In this document: positions 34,385 to 41,790 of the stretch, in pieces
Position numbering within the stretch: the stretch's first letter is position 1
Layout: the number at the start of each line of letters is the position of its first letter
Assembly (NCBI RefSeq): GCF_004005815.1
Contig: NZ_SACK01000002.1
Span: 496,001 to 560,000 of the forward strand
Direction of reading: 5' to 3'
DNA from: Mucilaginibacter limnophilus
Lineage (GTDB): Bacteria; Bacteroidota; Bacteroidia; Sphingobacteriales; Sphingobacteriaceae
DNA: 64,000 nucleotides
Made by a program: the position numbers and the translations under genes
The notes under the pieces: model-generated
Told to the model about the DNA's origin: nothing
The model's input: the letters and a program-made list of their open reading frames with translations, nothing else
Databases searched by the model: none

Positions 34385-34392
34385 TAAATTTG
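34385..34392 (+). promoter_or_regulatory. -7 promoter box (TAAATTTG) of the GNAT gene
   Basis: TAAATTTG ends 6 nt before ATG 34399. The upstream slippery tandem repeat ends 24 nt before the box, near where the -33 element should be, so copy number could affect promoter strength. Confidence 0.45.
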
Positions 34393-34398
34393 TTACAC

Positions 34399-34932
34399 AT
34401 GCACATTCGCCGCGCTACCCTTGAAGATTCTGAAGAAATAAGGCAGCTGTTTTACGATACCGTAACCGCAATAAATGCAAACGACTATAATGCAGAGCAG
34501 GTTAAAGCATGGTCGTCAGGGTATGATAATGTTGAACGTTGGAATAAACGAATTACCGAACAGCACTTTTTTGTTGCCGGAAGCAATGGCACTATAACAG
34601 GTTTTGCTTCGCTGACGGATGATGGTTACCTTGATGTGTTTTTTGTACATAAAGATCATCAGCGGCAGGGGATAGCCGCGCTTTTGTTGAATGAAATTGA
34701 AAGCTGCGCGCATAGTATCGGTGTAAAGCAGATCACATCAGATGTAAGCATTACCGCCCGCCCGTTTTTTGAAAAGAACGGCTTTGCTGTTGTCGCCTCA
34801 CAGCGGGTTGAGTTTAAGGATGTGATGTTTGATAATTATAAAATGGCAAAGCGATATAATCGCCGTGAAGTGTTAAGCACTCGTCGTAGACGAGCGCAAG
34901 CGGAAGGCGATATAATCGACACGAAATGTTAA
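34399..34932 (+). CDS. GNAT family N-acetyltransferase with a repeat-derived C-terminus
   Basis: A 177-residue acetyltransferase from ATG 34399 (MHIRRATLEDSEEIRQLF); the frame opens three codons earlier at TTG but the ATG fits better. Acetyl-CoA binding motif VFFVHKDHQRQGIAALLL contains Q-R-Q-G-I-A. The normal domain ends near YKMAKRYN. The last ~26 residues (RREVLSTRRRRAQAEGDI to the end) are encoded by the REP-like repeat that starts at 34851, and the stop codon lies in the second repeat copy. So the repeat has replaced the original stop. The substrate is unknown. Confidence 0.85.
   Translation: MHIRRATLEDSEEIRQLFYDTVTAINANDYNAEQVKAWSSGYDNVERWNKRITEQHFFVAGSNGTITGFASLTDDGYLDVFFVHKDHQRQGIAALLLNEIESCAHSIGVKQITSDVSITARPFFEKNGFAVVASQRVEFKDVMFDNYKMAKRYNRREVLSTRRRRAQAEGDIIDTKC
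34851..34900 (+). repeat. REP-like palindromic repeat, copy 1
   Basis: A small hairpin GCGATATAATCGC (34851-34863) is followed by the 28 bp core (34873-34900), whose hairpin is CTCGTC-GTA-GACGAG. One base differs from the other four copies in the loop (GTA instead of GCA on this strand). It lies inside the GNAT coding sequence. Confidence 0.85.
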
Positions 34933-34956
34933 GCACTCGTCGCAGACGAGCGCAAG
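34906..34956 (+). repeat. REP-like palindromic repeat, copy 2
   Basis: Tandem to copy 1 with a 56 bp period: GGCGATATAATCGAC (34906-34920), then the core (34929-34956). It provides the GNAT stop codon. Confidence 0.85.
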
Positions 34957-35157
34957 CGGACAGATGATGTTAAATGCAACATGCCGCATTCAATTTTTAC
35001 TTCGGCAAATGTATGCGGGTTATATGCCAGCCTATTAATGCCACGGAAAGTAACTTATATAAACCCGGCAGTAGTGGTACCGGCCCGGTGGCTAATGCCT
35101 GTGCAGTATGAGCGGATGACGGGAAGTGCCCTTACAAATTAGCAGTAAGAGTGCTTT
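34957..35157. other. Intergenic region with one short open frame
   Basis: An ATG at 34981 opens a 53-codon plus-strand frame ending at 35142 (MPHSIFTSANVCGLYASL and on). No family is recognised, and it could be a gene remnant or chance. Nothing else is seen. Confidence 0.25.
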
Positions 35158-35478
35158 TCAAAAACCTGTAATGAACACATACGCGGCGGGAGGAATTGTT
35201 AATAAGAAACTCATAAAAATATATTGCCAACGTGTTTCTTTATATATTATAGCAATTAGCAGGCATGTAATTACTGTACCAAAACCTAAGATATAATTAA
35301 AAAACATACTGTATATCAACCCTTCACCTTGTGTAACAATTTTGCCTTCAGGCATACCAATTAAATTACTGCGGTATTCTAATTCTTTAGAAATAGATTT
35401 ATAAAACCAAAACACATAAAACAAGTATGCGATAATAAAAAGTTTGTACCAATTGATATATTGTTTTAAGGTTTGCAT
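35158..35478 (-). CDS. Small membrane protein of unknown function
   Basis: A 106-residue protein with three hydrophobic segments (about 12-28, 55-75 and 83-104) and a hydrophilic loop between the first and second. No motif or family is recognised. It is AT-rich and stands alone, divergent from the rpsL operon. Confidence 0.55.
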   Translation of the reverse strand: MQTLKQYINWYKLFIIAYLFYVFWFYKSISKELEYRSNLIGMPEGKIVTQGEGLIYSMFFNYILGFGTVITCLLIAIIYKETRWQYIFMSFLLTIPPAAYVFITGF

Positions 35479-35617
35479 ACTATTTATACTGCAAACTTTG
35501 AAAAGTGACCCTGCAAAATATCCGGTGATACTTTTATAATGATGGTACTTCGCAATCTAAACCCACCAATCGCCAACCACCCTGCACCACACCCTTAAAC
35601 TTTTTTTACTCAAGCAC

Positions 35618-35647
35618 TTGAAAATCAAAAAATAGTGCCTACCTTTG
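35618..35647 (+). promoter_or_regulatory. Promoter of the rpsL (str) operon
   Basis: TTG at 35618-35620, a 19 nt spacer and TACCTTTG at 35640-35647 fit the Bacteroidota primary sigma consensus (TTTG-N19-TAnnTTTG). The leader to rpsL is about 40 nt. Confidence 0.8.
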
Positions 35648-35695
35648 CAGTCCTTAAAATAAGGATAAAACTGTAAAAGAAAAAAGAAGCAAAGA

Positions 35696-36109
35696 ATGCC
35701 TACTATTCAGCAATTAGTTAGAAAAGGTAGAGTAGCTCTGGAAGACAAGAGTAAGTCGCCAGCGTTGGACAGCTGTCCACAGCGAAGAGGCGTGTGCACC
35801 CGTGTGTACACCACTACCCCTAAAAAACCAAACTCAGCAATGCGTAAAGTTGCCCGTGTGCGCCTTACTAACGGTAAAGAGGTTAACGCCTACATCCCGG
35901 GTGAAGGTCACAACTTACAGGAGCACTCTATCGTGTTAATCCGTGGCGGTCGTGTTAAGGATTTACCTGGTGTACGTTACCACATCATCCGTGGTGCATT
36001 GGATACATCTGGTGTTGCAGGCCGTAACCAACGCCGTTCAAAATATGGTACCAAGCGTCCTAAACCAGGCCAGGCAGCTGCCGCACCTGCAAAAGGTAAA
36101 AAGAAATAA
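35696..36109 (+). CDS. rpsL: 30S ribosomal protein S12
   Basis: 137 residues. It shows [17 protein letters not shown] and the [11 protein letters not shown] / [11 protein letters not shown] segments that shape the decoding centre, where streptomycin-resistance changes fall (Lys in KKPNS and Lys in VKDLPG). The C-terminus carries a Lys/Ala-rich extension. First gene of the str operon; rpsG follows after 20 nt. Confidence 0.98.
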   Translation: MPTIQQLVRKGRVALEDKSKSPALDSCPQRRGVCTRVYTTTPKKPNSAMRKVARVRLTNGKEVNAYIPGEGHNLQEHSIVLIRGGRVKDLPGVRYHIIRGALDTSGVAGRNQRRSKYGTKRPKPGQAAAAPAKGKKK

Positions 36110-36129
36110 TTAGGGAGGGATAACAGAAA

Positions 36130-36597
36130 ATGAGAAAGTCAAAACCAAAAAAGAGAATTATCCTTCCTGATCCAAAGTTCAATGATACTTTGGTAACAAG
36201 GTTTGTAAACAATATGATGTATGACGGTAAAAAATCAACCGCATACTCTATATTCTACAACGCTGTTGAAATTGTTGAAAAGAAAACAAATGAAAACGGC
36301 TTAGATACCTGGAAAAAAGCTTTGAACAACGTAATGCCTGCTGTAGAAGTAAAATCACGCCGTGTAGGTGGTGCTAACTTCCAGGTTCCTACCGAGGTTC
36401 GTCCGGAGCGTAAAATTGCTTTGGGTATGAAATGGCTTATCAGCTACGCACGTAAACGTGGTGAAAAAACCATGATGGAGAAACTTGCCGGCGAAATCAT
36501 TTCAGCTTCAAAAGGTGAAGGTGCTGCGGTAAAGAAGAAAGAAGATACGCACAAAATGGCTGAGGCTAACAAGGCGTTCTCACACTTCAGGTTCTAA
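36130..36597 (+). CDS. rpsG: 30S ribosomal protein S7
   Basis: 155 residues, the usual size. S7 nucleates assembly of the 30S head and contacts the exit-site tRNA. Hallmarks are [15 protein letters not shown], the [20 protein letters not shown] region and the terminal [15 protein letters not shown]. It is followed by a 122 bp spacer with an inverted repeat before fusA. Confidence 0.98.
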   Translation: MRKSKPKKRIILPDPKFNDTLVTRFVNNMMYDGKKSTAYSIFYNAVEIVEKKTNENGLDTWKKALNNVMPAVEVKSRRVGGANFQVPTEVRPERKIALGMKWLISYARKRGEKTMMEKLAGEIISASKGEGAAVKKKEDTHKMAEANKAFSHFRF

Positions 36598-36625
36598 AGA
36601 AACAAAAGGATTACACCGATTTAAT

Positions 36626-36689
36626 ATTTGATTACACCGATTTTGTTAGGATTGCGTTTTTAAATCTGAGCTGATCGGTGAAATCATTT
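36626..36689. repeat. ATTACACCGAT-word hairpin in the rpsG-fusA spacer
   Basis: ATTTGATTACACCGAT (36626-36641) pairs with ATCGGTGAAATCATTT (36674-36689), with 13 of 16 positions complementary. Another GATTACACCGAT copy lies at 36609-36620. There is no T tail. Confidence 0.65.
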
Positions 36690-36719
36690 AAAATAATCGA
36701 GAGATCAAAATAAAACAAG

Positions 36720-38831
36720 ATGTCAAGAGATCTTAAATATACAAGAAACATAGGAATTGCCGCCCACATTGATGCCGGTAAAACCACCACTACCGAACGT
36801 ATTCTTTACTACGCGGGTGTGAGCCACAAGATTGGTGAGGTGCACGAGGGTGCCGCTACGATGGACTGGATGGCGCAGGAGCAGGAGCGTGGTATTACCA
36901 TTACTTCGGCAGCAACTACCGTAAACTGGAAATACCGTAACCAAAACTACCATATCAACATTATTGATACCCCCGGACACGTTGACTTTACCGTAGAGGT
37001 AAATCGTTCACTGCGTGTACTGGATGGTCTGGTATTCCTTTTCTCGGCTGTTGATGGTGTTGAACCGCAGTCAGAAACCAACTGGCGCCTGGCTAACAAC
37101 TACAATGTGCCGCGTATTGGTTTCGTTAACAAAATGGACCGCAGCGGTGCCGATTTCTTAAACGTGGTAAAACAGGTTAAAGAAATGCTTGGCAGTACTG
37201 CTATTCCGCTTCAGTTACCTATCGGCGCCGAAGATAACTTCAAAGGCGTGGTTGATTTGATCAACTTCCGCGGTGTTGTTTGGAACGAGCACGATAAAGG
37301 TATGACCTTTACCGAAGTGCCTATTCCTGACGATATGCTTGACGAGGCTAACGAGTGGAGAGAAAAATTACTTGAAGCCGTTGCTGAGTTTGACGATACG
37401 CTGATGGAGAAATTCTTCGACGATCCGACAACTATCACCGAGCGCGAAGTGCTTGACGCTTTACGCCAGGCTACCTTAGCAGGTAAAATTGTACCGATGA
37501 CCTGTGGTTCATCGTTTAAAAATAAAGGTGTACAAACCATGCTTGATTACGTGATGGAGCTTATGCCTTCACCACTTGATTCAAAAGGTGTTGTGGGTAC
37601 CAACCCAGACACCGGCGCAGAGATATTGGTTAAACCGGATGTGAAAGAGCCATTTGCAGCGCTTGCATTTAAAATTGCTACCGACCCGTTTGTGGGCCGC
37701 CTTTGCTTCATCCGCGTTTACTCAGGTAACCTTGAAGCGGGTTCATACATCTACAATATGCGTTCAGAGAACAAAGAGCGTATCTCTCGTATATTCCAAA
37801 TGCACGCTAACAAGCAAAACCCTATCCCTAATGTAGGTGCAGGTGATATTGCTGCGGTAGTAGGCTTTAAAGATATCAAAACAGGTGATACCCTTTGCGA
37901 CGAGAAAAACAAGTTGGTTTTAGAGTCGATGGTGTTCCCTGATCCGGTTATTGGTTTGGCTATTGAGCCTAAAACTCAGGCCGACGTTGATAAACTGGGT
38001 ATAGCTCTTGGTAAACTTGCCGAAGAGGATCCAACCTTCCGCGTACAAACTGACCAGGATACCGGCCAAACTGTAATTTCAGGTATGGGCGAGTTACACC
38101 TGGATATTTTGATGGACCGTTTGAAACGCGAATTCAAAGTAGAGGTTAACCAGGGTGCGCCGCAGGTAGCTTACAAAGAAGCTATTACCGGCACAACCCA
38201 GCACCGCGAAACTTACAAGAAACAAACCGGTGGCCGTGGTAAATTTGCCGATATCCAGGTAGTTATTTCTCCGGGAGAAGAAGGTAAAGAAGGTTTAGAA
38301 TTTGTTAACGAAATTGTGGGTGGTGCTATCCCTCGTGAGTTCATACCATCTGTTGAAAAAGGCTTTAAATCAGCTATGGATAATGGTGTGTTAGCAGGAT
38401 ACCCTCTTACCAGCTTAAAGGTACGTTTGATAGATGGTTCATTCCACGCTGTCGATTCAGACGCATTATCTTTCGAGATTGCAGGTCGTTCGGCTTACCG
38501 CGAAGCATTGCCAAAATGTAAACCGGTATTGCTTGAGCCTATCATGAAGATTGAGATACTTACCCCTGAAGAAAACATGGGTGACGTTATCGGTGACATG
38601 AACCGTCGTCGTGGCCAGCTGCAAGGTATGGATACACGCGCAGGTTCGCAGGTAATCAAAGCTATGGTACCACTTAGCGAGATGTTTGGTTATGTAACGC
38701 AGTTACGTACCATTACTTCAGGCCGTGCAACTTCAACCATGGAGTTTGATCACTATGAACCGGCTCCGCGTAACGTACAGGACGAAGTTGTTGCCAAATC
38801 AAAAGGCCGCAAACAAGTTGCTATTGACTAA
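36720..38831 (+). CDS. fusA: Elongation factor G
   Basis: 703-residue GTPase that drives translocation on the ribosome. G1 is [11 protein letters not shown]3 is DTPGHVDF and G4 is NKMD; domains II to V follow, with the domain IV loop region near [13 protein letters not shown]. Length is standard. The str operon order rpsL-rpsG-fusA continues to rpsJ after a 158 bp repeat-bearing spacer. Confidence 0.99.
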   Translation: MSRDLKYTRNIGIAAHIDAGKTTTTERILYYAGVSHKIGEVHEGAATMDWMAQEQERGITITSAATTVNWKYRNQNYHINIIDTPGHVDFTVEVNRSLRVLDGLVFLFSAVDGVEPQSETNWRLANNYNVPRIGFVNKMDRSGADFLNVVKQVKEMLGSTAIPLQLPIGAEDNFKGVVDLINFRGVVWNEHDKGMTFTEVPIPDDMLDEANEWREKLLEAVAEFDDTLMEKFFDDPTTITEREVLDALRQATLAGKIVPMTCGSSFKNKGVQTMLDYVMELMPSPLDSKGVVGTNPDTGAEILVKPDVKEPFAALAFKIATDPFVGRLCFIRVYSGNLEAGSYIYNMRSENKERISRIFQMHANKQNPIPNVGAGDIAAVVGFKDIKTGDTLCDEKNKLVLESMVFPDPVIGLAIEPKTQADVDKLGIALGKLAEEDPTFRVQTDQDTGQTVISGMGELHLDILMDRLKREFKVEVNQGAPQVAYKEAITGTTQHRETYKKQTGGRGKFADIQVVISPGEEGKEGLEFVNEIVGGAIPREFIPSVEKGFKSAMDNGVLAGYPLTSLKVRLIDGSFHAVDSDALSFEIAGRSAYREALPKCKPVLLEPIMKIEILTPEENMGDVIGDMNRRRGQLQGMDTRAGSQVIKAMVPLSEMFGYVTQLRTITSGRATSTMEFDHYEPAPRNVQDEVVAKSKGRKQVAID

Positions 38832-38843
38832 AGTTAGAAATTG

Positions 38844-38887
38844 ATTACACCGATTATGAAGTGATTCCACAGATTAATCGGTGTAGT
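38844..38887. repeat. ATTACACCGATT-word hairpin in the fusA-rpsJ spacer
   Basis: ATTACACCGATT (38844-38855) pairs with AATCGGTGTAGT (38876-38887), 11 of 12. Further AATCGGTGAAATC copies occur at 38941-38974, and a second weaker hairpin (GGCCATTTCCTAA / CTTAGGTATGGC) lies at 38900-38934. The word is shared with the rpsG-fusA spacer. Confidence 0.65.
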
Positions 38888-38989
38888 TTCAAATAACCGG
38901 CCATTTCCTAATAAATAGCTCTTAGGTATGGCTAATTAACAAATCGGTGAAATCATCGGCAATCGGTGAAATCACAAAAATTAAATAAA

Positions 38990-39295
38990 ATGAGCCAAAG
39001 AATCAGGATCAAATTGAAATCTTACGATTACAACCTGGTTGACAAGTCAGCCGAGAAGATCGTAAAAACAGTAAAGCCAACAGGCGCTGTAGTTAGCGGA
39101 CCACTTCCGTTACCAACCGAGAAAAAAGTGTTTACCGTACTGCGCTCGCCGCACGTAAACAAAAAAGCACGTGAGCAGTTCCAACTGTGCTCGTACAAAC
39201 GCCTGTTAGACATTTACAGCTCTAACTCAAAAACTGTTGACGCGCTGATGAAACTTGAATTGCCAAGCGGTGTTGAAGTAGAAATCAAAGTGTGA
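38990..39295 (+). CDS. rpsJ: 30S ribosomal protein S10 / Nus factor E
   Basis: 101 residues from ATG 38990 ([18 protein letters not shown]); the frame opens eight codons earlier but the family starts here. It forms part of the 30S head and joins NusB in antitermination. It normally heads the S10 operon, but here a terminator follows and rplC is 6.8 kb away. Confidence 0.97.
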   Translation: MSQRIRIKLKSYDYNLVDKSAEKIVKTVKPTGAVVSGPLPLPTEKKVFTVLRSPHVNKKAREQFQLCSYKRLLDIYSSNSKTVDALMKLELPSGVEVEIKV

Positions 39296-39333
39296 CAGTT
39301 GGAGATTTTACGAAGTAAGATTCAACCCAAAAT

Positions 39334-39367
39334 AATAAAAGCCATCTGTGTAACAGGTGGCTTTTTT
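39334..39367 (+). terminator. Terminator after rpsJ (first of two near-identical copies)
   Basis: AAAAGCCATCTG, loop TGTAA and CAGGTGGCTTTTTT form a 12-position stem with one wobble and a T6 tail. A near-identical copy occurs at 39891-39924; the pair flanks the toxin-antitoxin genes. Confidence 0.88.
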
Positions 39368-39386
39368 GTTTGTGGCAGATTAATAG

Positions 39387-39394
39387 TAAATTTG
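39387..39394 (+). promoter_or_regulatory. -7 promoter box (TAAATTTG) of the antitoxin gene
   Basis: TAAATTTG ends 3 nt before ATG 39398. It lies directly after the rpsJ terminator, so the cassette has its own promoter. Confidence 0.5.
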
Positions 39395-39397
39395 TTT

Positions 39398-39607
39398 ATG
39401 GCAGCTTATGTAGTATATCCGTCTAAAGAGCAGGAGAAAGTAATTCAAGCGTTTTTTGACGCATTGGGTATTTCATTTCAAAAGCAGGAAGATGACATAT
39501 TGCCTCAGCATGTGTTTGAAGGTATTTTGAAAGGGCAGGAAGATATTAAAGAAGGCCGGACTGTTAGTCTGGAAGATTTCAAAAAAGGACTATTGTCTGC
39601 CAAATGA
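39398..39607 (+). CDS. Antitoxin-like protein, partner of the RelE/ParE-type gene
   Basis: 69 residues from ATG 39398 (MAAYVVYPSKEQEKVIQAFF); a longer frame from 39299 would run through the terminator and is rejected. It is a small helical, acidic protein (FQKQEDDILPQHVFEGI, EGRTVSLEDFKKGLLSAK) that resembles the DUF2683-type antitoxins. The stop overlaps the toxin start by ATGA, the usual toxin-antitoxin layout. Confidence 0.75.
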   Translation: MAAYVVYPSKEQEKVIQAFFDALGISFQKQEDDILPQHVFEGILKGQEDIKEGRTVSLEDFKKGLLSAK

Positions 39608-39895
39608 GTTACCGGGTAGTATTCTCTAAATATGCCCTCGAGACATTTGATGACATTAAACAGCAGATTCAGCAGCGGTGGGGACAGCATGTTGTAACAG
39701 ACTTTGAACAGCGCACGCTCAAAGCGCTTGATTTGATAGCCGGTTCTCCGTTAGTATTTTCAATCAATTCCGGGTAATTTTAACATCAGAAAGGCAGTAA
39801 TTCATAAAAACTGTTCAATGTTTTATGAAATTAAGGACACCGAAATAGCTGTTCTTTACTTTTGGGATAACAGACAAGAACCGTCTTCAAAATAA
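39604..39895 (+). pseudogene. RelE/ParE family toxin gene with a single-base frameshift
   Basis: The first frame gives MSYRVVFSKYALETFDDIKQ and continues to LIAGSPLVFSI, then stops at 39775. The next frame continues IPGNFNIRKAVIHKNCSMFY and ends LYFWDNRQEPSSK. Together they make 96 residues with the typical ParE ending (FWDNRQ). Removing one A near 39766-39767 restores the frame. The toxin is thus probably inactive unless this is a sequencing error. The neighbouring antitoxin is intact. Confidence 0.8.
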
Positions 39896-39924
39896 AAGCC
39901 ATCTGTGTAAGCAGGTGGCTTTTT
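39891..39924. terminator. Second copy of the rpsJ-type terminator
   Basis: Same 20 bp start (AATAAAAGCCATCTGTGTAA) as at 39334, then one extra G and CAGGTGGCTTTTT. It ends the toxin gene and, read the other way, also the small minus-strand gene. Confidence 0.85.
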
Positions 39925-39931
39925 GCTGGCA

Positions 39932-40129
39932 TTATTTTATGCACCGTTCGTGGTCCTGCCAGTATATCAGTTCAAAGTTAAGCTGGTTAGTTGTGGCCAG
40001 CTCTGTTTTTTTCCGCTCGAGGGCGGCTAACCGCTCTGCTTCATCCATATCGGCGGGTAACGATACGTAGGCAATTGCATTGCCTGTGCGTACGTTAATA
40101 AACTCATAATGTTTAAGCGGCGTTTCCAT
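39932..40129 (-). CDS. Small protein of unknown function
   Basis: 65 residues, acidic and helical in the middle (DMDEAERLAALERKKTELA), with a beta-like N-terminus (HYEFINVRTGNAIAYVSLP) and an aromatic C-terminus. No signal peptide or family is recognised. The regular pattern of charged residues supports a real gene. Confidence 0.5.
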   Translation of the reverse strand: METPLKHYEFINVRTGNAIAYVSLPADMDEAERLAALERKKTELATTNQLNFELIYWQDHERCIK

Positions 40130-40272
40130 GATACCTAAAATTATGTTTTCTAATGCGATCGCAAGCGCTCTGCTGCTATTAATTTAACGCTTATATATGT
40201 GCTGTGTTTTACTATCGGCACAAAACATAAACCATAATTGTAATTATTGGTTAAATAAATAAAGCATAAGCC

Positions 40273-40455
40273 ATGAATATCGACCCTGAAAAAGATAAGA
40301 TCGTTAAGAAAGAGGATACCGAGTTGCAAACAGATCAGCCCTTAAGTGAAAAAGACGAGGTAAAGCAGGCAGAGCAACGCACCGCGCAATCAACTGAAAA
40401 TACCGATAGCAGCGTAGCCGCCGATTTAAAAAACCGTGAGCACGACGACGAATGA
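40273..40455 (+). CDS. Small acidic, disordered protein
   Basis: 60 residues, nearly all charged or polar (MNIDPEKDKIVKKEDTELQT, ending NREHDDE), with no hydrophobic core. Such short disordered proteins are common in Sphingobacteriaceae and have no known function. Confidence 0.45.
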   Translation: MNIDPEKDKIVKKEDTELQTDQPLSEKDEVKQAEQRTAQSTENTDSSVAADLKNREHDDE

Positions 40456-40531
40456 TAAAGTAGTGAACAGTCATTATACAAAATGATATGATAAAATGCT
40501 GATATTTAGTGGCAATAAACCATTGTCATAA

Positions 40532-41038
40532 ATGTCCTTTAAAACTTACCTTATTGAATTTGCATGGCTGCTGGCGGCGTTTGTTATCACTTACGTAGCA
40601 CTTCCTTTTACTTTTGGTAATTGGTCTCTGGATATCAATATGCATGATACCTATTTAACTGTAGTGCCGGTTTTAATACGCATGCCTTTGTTTGTTATAG
40701 TAACGTTTGTTATGTTTTCAATAAAAGAAGCATTTAAAAAGTATTCGGACGCGTTGCCAAACGTCATCATTATAATTAGCGGAGCAGTATCAATAATAGA
40801 AATTACATGGCTTAGCCGCTGGTCGGCATTTTTTAGTATGAATTCAGGCGGATGGACGATTTATCCGCCATTATCAGCATTGCCAAACAAAGTATCACAC
40901 ACTGAAACAAATTCAGGGCTTCTCAATACAATGATTGGTGCACAAGCCCTCATCATAGTGATTATAGTAATTGTGGCCTACAAATGGGGCAGTTCAAAGG
41001 GACGGACAAAAATTTTTGTTCCCTCTTCACGGAGTTAG
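40532..41038 (+). CDS. Membrane protein with an HDTYL motif, unknown function
   Basis: 168 residues with four membrane segments (about 8-28, 48-68, 78-98 and 133-153). Between the first two lies DINMHDTYLTV, a motif recalling the NIHDTYY loop of heme-copper oxidase subunit I, though the rest of that enzyme is absent. I do not recognise a named family. It converges with the next gene, 5 nt apart. Confidence 0.6.
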   Translation: MSFKTYLIEFAWLLAAFVITYVALPFTFGNWSLDINMHDTYLTVVPVLIRMPLFVIVTFVMFSIKEAFKKYSDALPNVIIIISGAVSIIEITWLSRWSAFFSMNSGGWTIYPPLSALPNKVSHTETNSGLLNTMIGAQALIIVIIVIVAYKWGSSKGRTKIFVPSSRS

Positions 41039-41043
41039 GGAAC

Positions 41044-41691
41044 TTACCTTCCCAACAACTCATCAAGCTTGTTGCGTTCGGTTTGCAGTTCGCGGGCAAG
41101 TTTCTTTTCTTTTTCGTTGGCCTTGGCTTTGTATGCCTGAAATTCTTCTGAAAGCTCTTCGTACAACTTAACGCGGTATTTAGCTTCTCTTTTGTAGCCC
41201 GCTGTACTAAAGATTACAATAACCAGCGCTACGCCAAAACCTATCACCAGTCCCCACATAAGTGTATTGTAAGCCGCCTTAGTGAACGACATGCCCAGCA
41301 GCTTAATCTCATCAACCTTGGCGTTTGATGATGAAATAACCTGATCTTTTATGGTAGCTTCGGTAGTGAGTTTGCGTATGGTAGCGGTTTGGCTTGCTAA
41401 TGTAGTGCGTGCCTGTTTAAGCGCCGCACGTTCGGCCTTTAGCGAATCGCTGAAGTTTTTATAAAAAGCAGCAATTACCGGTTGCTGATAGTTATACGTT
41501 TTGGTAAGCAGGTAACGGTACTGCCCGGCCAGGCTGCGGTCGGTATTCACCGGTGCTGTGGCTGCCTGTGTTTGATAAGGCTTTGCGGCCTGTGGCTTTA
41601 CAATGCCCGCCTTTTTAACAGTGTCCTGAGCATATAGCAGGCTTATTGATACTATAAAAAGAAATATCGGGGTGATAAATAATTTCTTCAT
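41044..41691 (-). CDS. Exported coiled-coil protein with a central membrane segment
   Basis: 215 residues: signal peptide (MKKLFITPIFLFIVSISLLYAQ), Ala/Thr/Pro-rich linker, a helical region (about 75-120), one membrane segment (about 140-162) and a C-terminal charged coiled coil (YEELSEEFQAYKAKANEKEK). No family is recognised. The topology suggests a periplasmic N-domain and a cytoplasmic coiled coil. Confidence 0.6.
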   Translation of the reverse strand: MKKLFITPIFLFIVSISLLYAQDTVKKAGIVKPQAAKPYQTQAATAPVNTDRSLAGQYRYLLTKTYNYQQPVIAAFYKNFSDSLKAERAALKQARTTLASQTATIRKLTTEATIKDQVISSSNAKVDEIKLLGMSFTKAAYNTLMWGLVIGFGVALVIVIFSTAGYKREAKYRVKLYEELSEEFQAYKAKANEKEKKLARELQTERNKLDELLGR

Positions 41692-41790
41692 AGGCAGTTT
41701 ATGATGGATATATAACAGGCTTTAACGTTAAATTATTGCCTATGGTTTTGCTCGCGCTTGTAACAAAACTAAAAAAACTTTTATTAAAGC

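Noticed and set aside
34155..34406. Antisense frame with repeated VAGVAG residues
   Set aside because: The repeats are only the translation of the 9 bp DNA tandem repeat on the other strand.
39299..39397. N-terminal extension of the antitoxin frame
   Set aside because: It would be translated from the rpsJ terminator hairpin and precedes the promoter box; the family-like start is at 39398.
40532..41038. Cytochrome oxidase subunit I fragment
   Set aside because: Only the short HDTYL motif agrees; the heme-ligand histidines and the 12-helix core are missing.
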